Shown one piece after another: positions 44,893-53,630 of a stretch of 64,000 nt of DNA. Location: assembly GCA_964507445.1 (NCBI GenBank), contig CAZDQF010000002.1, forward strand, positions 62,001 to 126,000, read 5' to 3'. Both the position numbers and the translations under genes were made by a program. Below the pieces are notes generated by a model, which was not told the DNA's origin, did not search any database, and saw nothing but the letters and a program-made list of their open reading frames with translations. This stretch comes from GCA-2683135 sp964507445 (GTDB lineage Bacteria > Planctomycetota > GCA-002687715). The first letter of the stretch is position 1; each line of letters begins with the position of its first letter.

Positions 44893-45981
44893 ATGACCCG
44901 AACAGCCAACATCAGCAGCGTGGGACAGGCGCGGCCCTTTGGGAGACCGATCCGTTGTCCGGCCATCGCCGTCGTCGTCTCCGTGCTCGTCGCGTCGTCG
45001 GCCCATGGCCAGCGCGCCGCCCAGGCCTACTGCGCCCTGCGCGATCCCAACCAGAGCATCTTCCAGCTCTTCCCGGACGCTACGGGCTTCAGCAGCAGCG
45101 TCAAGAACATGGCCCGGGAGCGCAACGCCGTGAACGCGGAGTTGCCCTACAAGCTCCACTTCAACGAACTCGGACGCCACACCTTGTACGTGGTCTTGAA
45201 GGGCGCGGTTCCCCAGGGGCTGGTGCACGTGCGCCCCGCGGCCCATGAGTGGGGCCTGGTGGAGGTCGCCTGGGCTTTCAGCCTCGACATGAAGGTGCTG
45301 GACTTCAAGATCCAGCGTTGTCGCAATCGGCTGCGGTCCCATGTGGAGAACGAAGCGTTTCGCAAGCAGGTGATCGGACGTGGCAGGGCGGACCTGGAGT
45401 CCTTCCTCTCAGACGCCGGTTACGGGGTCAATCAGGAGCGCTTCTCGGTCTCGGCGGAGGCCGTCAATCTGGCCGCTGCGGTGTTGAGGTCGGGGCTCTC
45501 CTCTCTTGTGATCACGGAGGTGGTGTGGCCTGCGACGCTGACAAAGAAACGGCTGCTCTGGCGCGCCGCTGATGCCTTCGGGCCCAGGGTACGGACGGAG
45601 ATCATCAGCAGGCCCTACACCGCCGAGGTCACCGCCCACCTGAGGTCCCTTCCACAGACGAGGGATCGAACGACATCGACCTTACGGGCCTCCCGTGCCG
45701 CCGCCGTCCGCGTCACCGACGATGGTCGCTCCGGTCGTCATCGCGGCTTCGTGCTACGCTCGATCTGCTTGCTCGACGATCGTCACCTGGAGGTGTGGTG
45801 GACCGTGGACGGTGACGGGCGGCTCGCGGCGGTGGACGGGGACTGGAACGACCAGCGCGTGCGGTCGGCCTTCTCAAGGGTCGTCGGTCGGTCCATGGGC
45901 GACATTGGGGAGTGTCAGACGGCAGTGGAGATCGCCGCCTTCGAAATCCTCGCCGTCTGCCAGGGACTCGGCGGCCCATGA
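44893..45981 (+). CDS. periplasmic protein of unknown function, weak FMN-binding-domain resemblance
   Basis: A 362-residue protein with an N-terminal hydrophobic signal (AIAVVVSVLVASSAHGQ). The region LPYKLHFNELGRHTLYVVLKGAVPQGLVHVRP...WGLVEVAWAFSLDMKVLDFKIQRCRNR loosely resembles FMN-binding (RnfG/NosR-type) domains. The covalent flavin motif S/T-G-A-T is not visible. It is encoded 4 nt after the porin and overlaps the kinase start by 4 nt (ATGA), so all three are co-expressed. A redox or ligand-presenting role for the kinase is possible but not shown. Confidence 0.5.
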   Translation: MTRTANISSVGQARPFGRPIRCPAIAVVVSVLVASSAHGQRAAQAYCALRDPNQSIFQLFPDATGFSSSVKNMARERNAVNAELPYKLHFNELGRHTLYVVLKGAVPQGLVHVRPAAHEWGLVEVAWAFSLDMKVLDFKIQRCRNRLRSHVENEAFRKQVIGRGRADLESFLSDAGYGVNQERFSVSAEAVNLAAAVLRSGLSSLVITEVVWPATLTKKRLLWRAADAFGPRVRTEIISRPYTAEVTAHLRSLPQTRDRTTSTLRASRAAAVRVTDDGRSGRHRGFVLRSICLLDDRHLEVWWTVDGDGRLAAVDGDWNDQRVRSAFSRVVGRSMGDIGECQTAVEIAAFEILAVCQGLGGP

Positions 45982-48008
45982 AGATCCACCAGAGCCTCGC
46001 CATTCTCGTCCTGGTGTGCAGCCTGGGCGGCGTCAGCGGCGCCCTTCTGGTGTTCCGTCAGGAAGAGCGGATCTCCGACGCGCTGCGCCTGGAGGGGACG
46101 GCGGCGCCAGTGCGGGCGGAGCTCCGGGTCGCCCACACCCAGCTACGGGATTTCGTCCTCGCCGTGGACGCTACGGCTTCCAACAGCTGGTTTGTGCAAC
46201 TCCTGTCCGAGCGGGCGCGGAGGGTGAGCCAGACCCTGTCGGGGCTCGAACAGGCCCCCATGCTGGCGACGCAGCGCAAGTCACTCTCGGAGATCCGGCG
46301 ACGCGTGGATCGTGCGGTGACCCTGGTCAGGAAGAGCGCAGACCAATCCGGCGAGGTGGACATCGCTCGAGCAAACGCCTTGACCGGTGCCCTCGACGCG
46401 GAGTTGGAGCCCATGGAGATGCTCATCGGCCAGGTCATCTCCAACGTTGAGGGAGAGGCCGCGTCCCGCGGGCGGGAGCTTGACGCCGAGTCCCGCAAGC
46501 TGGACCGGTTGACCTGGATCCTCGGTATCGGTTACGTGGTGCTGGTAGGCGTTCTGTGGAGGTGGTCCAGCACCACTATCGTCCGTCCTCTGCAACAGTT
46601 GAGCTCCAGCGCTCGCGCCGCGCGTGAGCACGGGGCGTCGTTCCAGACCGCCCGCTCGGGCCCATCGGAGGTGCGCGCGCTCGCCCAGACGTTCGCGGAC
46701 CTGGTCGGTGATCTCAAGCGGGCCAACGCCGCCATGGATTCGGAGGTCCAGAGACGCACCCACGAGCTTCGGGCCACCAACGCCGCTCTCGTGACGGAGA
46801 GCGAGGACCGGCATCGGGCTGAGGAAGAGAAGACCCGACTGGAGACCAAGATGCTCCAGGCGCAGAAGCTGGAGAGCCTGGGCTTGCTCGCTGGCGGGAT
46901 CGCCCACGACTTCAACAACCTCCTGGTGGCGATCCTGGGCAATACGGAGTTGGCCCAGGAGGACATGCCGGAGGACTCGGATAGCAAGGCCGCTCTCACC
47001 CGGGTCACGGAGGCGGTGATCCACGCGCAAGAGTTGACCAGCGAGATGCTGGCGTACGCCGGGGAACGTCCTGTCGACATGACCGCCGTGAACCTGAACG
47101 AGCTGATCCGAGGCACCATGGGCCTGCTCAAGATCCCGGGCGCCAAGAAGACGCGCCTGCGATACCGGCTGGACGAGTCCGCGCCCTTCGTCATGTGTGA
47201 CGAGGTCCAGGTCCGGCAGATCGTCATGAATCTGGTCATCAACGCTGCTGAGGCCCGCGAGGGAGGGTCGTGTGAGATCGAGATCTCCACGGGTCTGACG
47301 GCCGGCGGGGTCGTCGTGGCTGGCGGTGATTACCAGGGAGCGTTGGACCCTTCTCGTGAGTATTGCTACGTCGACGTCCGTGACGATGGGGAGGGGATGG
47401 ACGAGCAGACCATACAGCAGATCTTCGACCCGTTCTTTTCGACCAAGTTCACCGGCCGGGGGCTCGGTCTGGCGGCGGTGCTCGGTATCCTCAAGCAGCA
47501 TCGCGGAGGCGTCAGCGTCCGCAGCCAGCTGGGCGTGGGCACCGCGTTCCGGATCGTCCTGCCCAGGTGCCCGGCCCCGGTCGAAGACTCGCTTCCGGTG
47601 CGAGCGGCGAAGACTCTGGTCGGTTCCGAGGCCGGGCACAGGGTCCTGTTGGTGGAGGACGAGGAGGTGGTCCGTTCCGTGGCGTGCCGGATGCTGGAAC
47701 GGGATGGGCATGTGGTAACCGCGGCCGTGGACGGGGTGGATGCCCTCGCGAAGTACGCGGCCTACGCCAGTCCTCCGGATGTGATCCTGCTCGACATGGA
47801 GATGCCCCGCATGGGCGGGCGGGAGACGATGAAGCGGATCCTCGAGCTTGACCCCGACGCCCGCATCGTCCTCACCAGCGGCTACAGCAGTGAGGCGGTG
47901 CTCCAGGACGATCGACACCGGGGCATTCGTTTTCTCCAGAAGCCCTATAACCGTGAGCGCCTGGGCGCCGCCGTCCGAGAGGCCATGGCAGGCGGTCAGG
48001 CGATCTAG
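45978..48008 (+). CDS. membrane hybrid histidine kinase with C-terminal receiver domain
   Basis: A 676-residue sensor. Two membrane helices (about residues 7-26 and 183-203) enclose a ~150-residue helical periplasmic sensor, followed by a HAMP-like linker and coiled coil. The kinase core has the H-box GIAHDFNNLL, N-box NLVINAAEA, G-boxes DDGEGMDEQ and GRGLGLAAV, and FDPFFSTKF. A response-regulator domain follows, with acidic pocket VEDEE, phospho-acceptor Asp in VILLDMEMPRMGG, Thr/Ser in VLTSGYS and Lys in FLQKPY. There is no DNA-binding output domain, so phosphate must pass to another protein not encoded nearby. It is coupled to the preceding gene through an ATGA overlap. Confidence 0.92.
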   Translation: MKIHQSLAILVLVCSLGGVSGALLVFRQEERISDALRLEGTAAPVRAELRVAHTQLRDFVLAVDATASNSWFVQLLSERARRVSQTLSGLEQAPMLATQRKSLSEIRRRVDRAVTLVRKSADQSGEVDIARANALTGALDAELEPMEMLIGQVISNVEGEAASRGRELDAESRKLDRLTWILGIGYVVLVGVLWRWSSTTIVRPLQQLSSSARAAREHGASFQTARSGPSEVRALAQTFADLVGDLKRANAAMDSEVQRRTHELRATNAALVTESEDRHRAEEEKTRLETKMLQAQKLESLGLLAGGIAHDFNNLLVAILGNTELAQEDMPEDSDSKAALTRVTEAVIHAQELTSEMLAYAGERPVDMTAVNLNELIRGTMGLLKIPGAKKTRLRYRLDESAPFVMCDEVQVRQIVMNLVINAAEAREGGSCEIEISTGLTAGGVVVAGGDYQGALDPSREYCYVDVRDDGEGMDEQTIQQIFDPFFSTKFTGRGLGLAAVLGILKQHRGGVSVRSQLGVGTAFRIVLPRCPAPVEDSLPVRAAKTLVGSEAGHRVLLVEDEEVVRSVACRMLERDGHVVTAAVDGVDALAKYAAYASPPDVILLDMEMPRMGGRETMKRILELDPDARIVLTSGYSSEAVLQDDRHRGIRFLQKPYNRERLGAAVREAMAGGQAI

Positions 48009-48208
48009 GCGACACGTTTCTTCATACTTGTTCTCATCCGATCTCGCGATGCGGGCGTGGTCCCTCCATCACCGAGGCGGCGCCATCCGCCCTCGGCCGA
48101 CACGGGGAGACACGCCATGAATGAGAGGACGTGATCGATGGACCGGGGGTCCTCTCCTGGCCAACAGGGTCTATACCAGCCTGGGTGGATTCAGGCCGCC
48201 GCCCCTGC

Positions 48209-48838
48209 TCAACGGTCCTCATCGGACAACCTCCACAGGTACCAGCTGGCCACGGAGGCGAGGGGGTGCCAGGGGATGGCCCGCTCGCGTACCTGAGCGG
48301 GCCCCGGCCGTTCACGGAGCCCGTCGAGTCGTCGGATACCCTCCTGGATACCCATGTCGTTGACGGGCAGCACGTCGAGGCGACCGAGCCGGAACATCAG
48401 GAACATCTGGGCCGTCCAGGCGCCGATGCCGCGGATCTCCGTCAAGGTCTTGATGACCTCCTCGTCGGGTCGGCGGTGCAGGCCGCTGAGCTTCAATCGT
48501 CCGCTCTCGGTTCGTTCGGACAGCTCCAGAATGGCGTGGGTCTTGCCACCGGAAAGACCGCAGGAGCGGAGGCGCGCCTCTCCGGCGTTCACGAGCTGCT
48601 TCGCCGTGGGGAACCCGGAACCGGGTGTGATGGCGCGGACGCGGCCGTAGATGGTCTCGGCCGCCTTGCCCGTGAGCATCTGGAAGATGACGGACCGCAC
48701 CAGGGAGTGGAAGTAGGTCCGCGATGCGTAGGCCGTCCCATCCGGGTAGCCGGAGAAGGCGGGCATCCGTCTCATGACGGCGGCCAGGGCCGGGTCACGG
48801 CGGCGCAGTGTCCGCAGCTGATTGGTGTCGGGTTTCAT
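48209..48838 (-). CDS. HhH-GPD DNA-3-methyladenine glycosylase (AlkA-like)
   Basis: A 209-residue cytosolic DNA repair enzyme. Family landmarks are LVRSVIFQMLTGKAAETIYGRV near residue 47, then the helix-hairpin-helix EIRGIGAWTAQMFLMF. After it comes the loop with the catalytic Asp in RLDVLPVNDMGIQEG. It excises alkylated bases (3-methyladenine, 7-methylguanine), leaving an abasic site. It has the length of short AlkA/MAG proteins without the N-terminal Ada-AlkA domain. A single gene, convergent with the kinase. Confidence 0.9.
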   Translation of the reverse strand: MKPDTNQLRTLRRRDPALAAVMRRMPAFSGYPDGTAYASRTYFHSLVRSVIFQMLTGKAAETIYGRVRAITPGSGFPTAKQLVNAGEARLRSCGLSGGKTHAILELSERTESGRLKLSGLHRRPDEEVIKTLTEIRGIGAWTAQMFLMFRLGRLDVLPVNDMGIQEGIRRLDGLRERPGPAQVRERAIPWHPLASVASWYLWRLSDEDR

Positions 48839-49093
48839 GGCGGCGCGACGTTCGCGGCGAGCCTATCAGAGTTTCTCGTCAAAGGGTTCTCGCGTGCGGC
48901 CCGTGACCGGCGGTGAGCGGGGGTACGGTCGACGCGGTCCGTGGGGCCGTGGAACGCATCCAGCAGGGCCGACGAACGAAGGTCTCGGAGGTTCCGCCGC
49001 GGCGGTGATGGACGGTCATGCCACCGGAAACGCGAACCTCCGCGTCCCCCTCGTAAGGGAGCCGCGGCGGTCACGCGAACGGAGCGTTCGGGA

Positions 49094-50959
49094 TCAGGTG
49101 TCGAGGACGGCGGCCTGCGGGTCGGCCGGGTCCGCCACCATCGTGCCGGTCTGGACCACACCGTTGCAGTAGGTGATGGTCACCGTTGCGCCGATGAGGT
49201 TGTTGCCGGGGCCCGCAGCGGACAGATCACTGTCAAAGATGAAGTGATCCGTGGGGCCTTCGAACCCGCCGTTGGGCGTCGGGGGGCAGGCGAAGTCGAA
49301 GCACAGGACGTTGCCCATGAGGGTGCTCCCGTTGACGGCGACGCCGTCAAGGGTCGGTCCGGGCATCAGGGACAGATCGCAGATGCTGTCGGTGTTGCGA
49401 CGGAACGTGCTCAGGGCGCCGAGGGTGCCGCCGGAGTTGAGAGCGCCGCCCGGGTTCCATTGATTGGCGGGCATTGCGGTGGAGAGGTCGATGCAAAGCT
49501 GCTGGATTGGCGTGTCGCCCGTGTTGTGGACCTCCCAGAATCCGGTGACCTGCAGAGAGCTGACTCCGCGGGCTTCCACGTGCACGTGTTCGCCGGGGAT
49601 GGGGGCGACGTACTCGAGCACCGTGCGGTTGCTGGTGCCCAGACCGCCAGCCTGGAAGAACGTGCTGTCCGGGCTCAGCCACTGGATGTCCACACGGTCT
49701 CCTGTGTTGAACAGGCCCGGCGGGACGGCAAAACCGGGGTTGGTGGGGGTCGGCAGGGAGGTGCCGTATCCGTAGACGCCGGGGACCGCCGTGCCGCCGC
49801 AGGGGACGACGCCCAGGGCGCCGAGTCCGATGGAGTCGGGCCACATGAACAGCAGGGTCTGCGCTCCGGGCCCGGGACTCGACAAGCAGTGGCTCAATTC
49901 GATGCCGCCGTACGACGTGCCGCCGAGGCTGGTGAGGTACGGACCGCCGGGGACCGGGCCCGGGTCGGCGTAGCCCTCGACCCGAGGCTGCGCGCCTGCG
50001 CCGAAGAACACGTTGATGAGGGCCGTTCCGGCGAAGGGGCCCGGGGACGGGGACGAGACGCCCCAGCTCAGGAAGTCGCTGTCGGTGAACAGGCGGGTCC
50101 AGGGGTACGCGGGCTCGCTGTTACGTGCCGTGGTCGCTTCGTGGGCGTTCTGAGCGATGTCGAACTCGTAATAGGCTGCGTCGGGCAGGGTGAAGCACGT
50201 GCCCGGACCGAGAGGTGCCTGGGAGAAGGCCCCGAGGCCCGCCAGGCCATCCGTGTAGTCCTGCATGATGTCACCAGCGGTGCGGGCCCAGTTGTAGACC
50301 CGGTAGTCGTCGTAGTTGCCGTCCGATCCGGCCGCGGATGAGCCGTTGTAGCCCATGCAGGTGAAGTTGGTGCCGCTGCCGGTGATGTTGGCCGGGCCCT
50401 GGTTGTTGGGGGCGCCGTTCACGTACCACTCGATAGTGTTGTTGCTGCCGTTGACGACCACGGCGAAGTGGATCCACGAACCGACGTTCGCGGTCAACGG
50501 AGCGCCCGCGGTGGCCAACTGTGTAAGAGGGCCACGAAGGAGGAAGTTGCCGCCACCGGCCGCGCCGTTCTGGAAGCAGCGGAACGCACCGGCTGCGCCC
50601 ACCCAGGAGGCGTCACCGAAGGTGTAGGCGAAGCTCCCGGGGTTGGCCGCGAGGTACCAGAACTGGATGGTGAAGCCCTCGTTGTTGGCGGTCGGCGGGC
50701 TGCCAGCGAAGGTGGGGCAGCCGCCGGCAGTCGTCGGATCCAGCGCGACGCCCGTAGGCAGGTAGCACTGGTTAGAGGCGGCGGCGCCACGCAGACAACT
50801 ACCCGTACCGATCTGGATGTTCACGTTGTCGATGCTGTGACACGTGCCGACGGTCGTCGCCGTGGTGGGCGGCGTCGGCGCGGTGTTGGACACGGTGAGT
50901 TGCGCGAAACCGACCGAGGGAAGCAGGCCGACGCACGCCAAAAGGGCTAGTTTCTTCAT
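49094..50959 (-). CDS. large exported protein with N-terminal LamG/concanavalin-like domain
   Basis: About 621 residues with signal peptide MKKLALLACVGLLPSVGFAQ. Residues ~30-240 look like a LamG/pentraxin-type jelly roll (EGFTIQFWYLAAN, GSWIHFAVVVNGSNNTIEWYVNG, GNYDDYRVYNWARTAGDI). The rest is repeated beta-sandwich of unknown type with Gly/Pro-rich linkers and paired Cys (DSICDLSL, VLCFDFACPP). ATG 50959 is chosen because AGGAGA lies upstream and the signal peptide follows. It is probably a carbohydrate-binding surface protein. The next gene upstream, on the same strand, is another large secreted protein 67 nt away. Confidence 0.65.
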   Translation of the reverse strand: MKKLALLACVGLLPSVGFAQLTVSNTAPTPPTTATTVGTCHSIDNVNIQIGTGSCLRGAAASNQCYLPTGVALDPTTAGGCPTFAGSPPTANNEGFTIQFWYLAANPGSFAYTFGDASWVGAAGAFRCFQNGAAGGGNFLLRGPLTQLATAGAPLTANVGSWIHFAVVVNGSNNTIEWYVNGAPNNQGPANITGSGTNFTCMGYNGSSAAGSDGNYDDYRVYNWARTAGDIMQDYTDGLAGLGAFSQAPLGPGTCFTLPDAAYYEFDIAQNAHEATTARNSEPAYPWTRLFTDSDFLSWGVSSPSPGPFAGTALINVFFGAGAQPRVEGYADPGPVPGGPYLTSLGGTSYGGIELSHCLSSPGPGAQTLLFMWPDSIGLGALGVVPCGGTAVPGVYGYGTSLPTPTNPGFAVPPGLFNTGDRVDIQWLSPDSTFFQAGGLGTSNRTVLEYVAPIPGEHVHVEARGVSSLQVTGFWEVHNTGDTPIQQLCIDLSTAMPANQWNPGGALNSGGTLGALSTFRRNTDSICDLSLMPGPTLDGVAVNGSTLMGNVLCFDFACPPTPNGGFEGPTDHFIFDSDLSAAGPGNNLIGATVTITYCNGVVQTGTMVADPADPQAAVLDT

Positions 50960-51026
50960 CACTACGGTTCTCCTGGGGATGACCACCCTAGAGGGGATCA
51001 TACACCCTGGACAACCGACCGTGCGA

Positions 51027-53147
51027 TCAGAAGAACACTGTCGGCGAGAGGGTTGTCGGAATCGTCGTCACCGCGCCGGCGGGGCTGACGGCGATGACCG
51101 TGTCCGCGGCGGTTCCCAGCGCCGGGCGGCTTCCCAGGAAGATCGCCCCCGACGGGTCGAACGCTGCTGTCTCCAGCAGGTTAGCGCCTCCAGGGAGCGT
51201 CACCTGGGCAACCGGTCCCAACCGATCCTGCACCAGGGCTCGTTCGGTTCCTGCGGGATCAGTCACGATGGCTAGGGAGCGATTGCTCGCGGGATCGGTG
51301 ATAAGTCCTCGTATGGACTCCGTTGGATTCGGCGAGGCGACGGTGGTGAGGGTCCCGACGCTGTCAAGGAACGCGACGCGCGCCTGCGTCCCGTTGATGG
51401 CGAGCACCGTACCTTCGGCGGCGGCTCGCGTACGGATGGAAGTGGCGTCGGAGACGAGGGTGGTGGCCGGACCGTTGTCGGCAGGGATGGAGATCAGGGT
51501 TTGACCCGTGGGGCCGCTGACCCGCACCAAGCTGTCGCCGCCGACGGCTCTGGCGGTGCTCCGCACCGTCAGGTTGGCGCCGGGCTGGAACGGCGTCGTC
51601 ATGGTGCCGGAGGTCCCTGTCACGTTGACGAACGTGGGCTCCGACTGGCCGAGCGCCGCCAGATCGGCCGTGTAGATATCGACCTGGGAGGAATCCACGC
51701 CCGCGGGGAACACCAGGCCGGTGTTGCTCGCGAACAAGATCGGGGTCTCGATGTCGATGTACGGCTCGAAGTAACCCGGGGAGGAGAGATGGAACGATCC
51801 GGTGGTGCCGGGGATCGTGCTCCTGACGAACAACTCCTGGTGCTCTGGGTTGCCAGCCACCAGCAGGTACGCGATGGTCTGGCCATCCGGGGAGAGGGCC
51901 ACGGAGAAGGTCTCTTCGTCAGGCCAGACCAACTCTGCGGGATCTGGAGTCAGGCAACGGGCCGGGCCAGAGTTCCCCACGAGGAAGATCCGCCCGTGCT
52001 CGTGGTCGCCGACGATGATCGCCGCCGACTCGCCGTTCGCGGCGGTGGTGATGAATGTGCACAGGGAGTTGGCGAGACAGTGTCCAGGCAACGTCAGGTC
52101 AATCAGCTCCGGCGTGGCCTGACCTGATGTGGGCAGGCGGTACAGTCGATCATTGGCTACGAACAGGAGGGACTGGCTGAGGAAGGTCATGCTCTCTTCG
52201 TCGATTTCGAGCCCGGTCTGCCCCGCGGGGAACCAGATCCGCTCCGCCAGGCCGGCGTGGTTCTCGCCGTCAACCCTCAGCAAGCCCAGAGACGCGCCTC
52301 CCCGCTCCGGGATGGGATCGGAGGCGAGGACCGCCACCAACGGCTCAGAAGCCGACGCGGCGACCTCCTCCTCGAACTCCATTGTCGCGCTCGCGAGGTG
52401 GACCATGGCGCCGTGGTGCACCATGAAGAACCCCTTTTGGTTGTTCGGGGACTCGTACCTGTAGAGGCGAGTGTGCTGACCGAGGCTGACGTAGGGGCGT
52501 CCATGGTCGGGTGTGACCAAGGTCGGGGTCGCCGGGTCAAGATCCGGGAGCCCGTTGGTCAGGACCAGGCTGTTGATGGAACCGACGTGCAATTCGCTGG
52601 AGCACGGTCCCGGCATTGTGAGGTCACCGTTGACGCTCTCGAAGTTGACGAGGCCTGGCCCCGCCTCCGTGGCGATGAGGACACGGTCGGTTGCGCAGCC
52701 CAGGGTTCCGGGGACCGTGTCGGACAGGGCCAGCCCACCTCCCGGTGCGCCGGCGTCCCAGACGTACGCCTGGAAGTAGAGGGTCACACCCAACAGGCTC
52801 GGATCGAACGTCCAGGAGATGGTGTGGTCCGTGGCTGAGGCGACGAAAGGGCCCAGAATTCCCGCCACGCCTGCAGTGGGCGACATCTGCAGCCCGGCGA
52901 AACCTGGTGCGAACCCGGCAGGTCCCAGGTCGATGTGGGCCAACCCGGTGCTGTAATGCAGGTCCAGCGTAGTGGCCGGGGTGACGTTGCTCACGTCGAT
53001 GGAGGCGGTGACGCAACCCGGATTGGACCAGAACCCCAGCTGGGGCTCCAGGCCGTGAGCACCTACGGTGCCGGCTCCCTGGGTCGCCGCGGGAACCGCA
53101 GCCAACATCCAAGAGCTAACCACCGCGAGCAAGATGGCACGGGGCAT
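51027..53147 (-). CDS. large exported beta-propeller-like protein
   Basis: A 706-residue exported protein with signal MPRAILLAVVSSWMLAAVPA. Residues ~30-145 form a planctomycete-type beta module ending in GVTLYFQAYVWDAG...ALSDTV. The remainder resembles a TolB/WD40-like propeller with blades such as LSPDGQTIAYLLVAGNPEHQELFV, FVANDRLYRL and FDPSGAIFLGSRPAL. No catalytic residues could be assigned. ATG 53147 is selected because the signal peptide starts there; GGAAGG lies upstream. The frame upstream to 53282 is unlike a protein. Confidence 0.6.
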   Translation of the reverse strand: MPRAILLAVVSSWMLAAVPAATQGAGTVGAHGLEPQLGFWSNPGCVTASIDVSNVTPATTLDLHYSTGLAHIDLGPAGFAPGFAGLQMSPTAGVAGILGPFVASATDHTISWTFDPSLLGVTLYFQAYVWDAGAPGGGLALSDTVPGTLGCATDRVLIATEAGPGLVNFESVNGDLTMPGPCSSELHVGSINSLVLTNGLPDLDPATPTLVTPDHGRPYVSLGQHTRLYRYESPNNQKGFFMVHHGAMVHLASATMEFEEEVAASASEPLVAVLASDPIPERGGASLGLLRVDGENHAGLAERIWFPAGQTGLEIDEESMTFLSQSLLFVANDRLYRLPTSGQATPELIDLTLPGHCLANSLCTFITTAANGESAAIIVGDHEHGRIFLVGNSGPARCLTPDPAELVWPDEETFSVALSPDGQTIAYLLVAGNPEHQELFVRSTIPGTTGSFHLSSPGYFEPYIDIETPILFASNTGLVFPAGVDSSQVDIYTADLAALGQSEPTFVNVTGTSGTMTTPFQPGANLTVRSTARAVGGDSLVRVSGPTGQTLISIPADNGPATTLVSDATSIRTRAAAEGTVLAINGTQARVAFLDSVGTLTTVASPNPTESIRGLITDPASNRSLAIVTDPAGTERALVQDRLGPVAQVTLPGGANLLETAAFDPSGAIFLGSRPALGTAADTVIAVSPAGAVTTIPTTLSPTVFF

Positions 53148-53630
53148 GGGGTTCCTTCCTTCCGGTGGAGAGTCTTCTGGTGGGTCTTCTCCACTGTTCC
53201 GTTGCCTGTGCGTTGGGAGCGGTCTAAGAGAATCCGTAGTTTCTCTCGACGCGGAGGGGCCCTGTGTGCGCCGATGTTCCATAAGGCACTACATGGAATA
53301 GACTTGTGAGTTGCGGGGCCGTCGTTGTTCTCGCGCAGATTCTCGTCCGATTCCGTGGGCGCCCATTGGCGACGGCCGCCCGCGGGGGGCCCTCGTCGGT
53401 GGGCGGACTCGACCGCAGGAGCCCGGGCCTGCCGACGGCCTCACGTTGGACGGACCCGGGTGCGTCCGCGGCCACCGAAGTGAGGTGGAGAGCGCCCTTG
53501 CCGGCGCCGACCACCGCCCGGAACTGGCTGAACGTATCGAGACCGGTCGCCTCGTCAGTCCGCCCGTGCCCGAGCCAACTCGAGAGCCCTTTGTGGTAGA
53601 AACAGCCGCGTTGTCCGCGGAGCCACGTCC
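53148..53630. other. intergenic region between divergent genes
   Basis: About 480 nt separating the propeller-like gene (minus) from the selenoprotein gene (plus). Overlapping frames at 53306-53634 on the plus strand have no ribosome site and no recognisable domain. A less GC-rich patch near 53235-53310 may hold promoters for one or both directions. No repeat or RNA gene was recognised. Confidence 0.3.

Noticed and set aside
51501..52127. Plus-strand frames inside the propeller-like gene
   Set aside because: Shadows: the opposite frame has a signal peptide and blade repeats.
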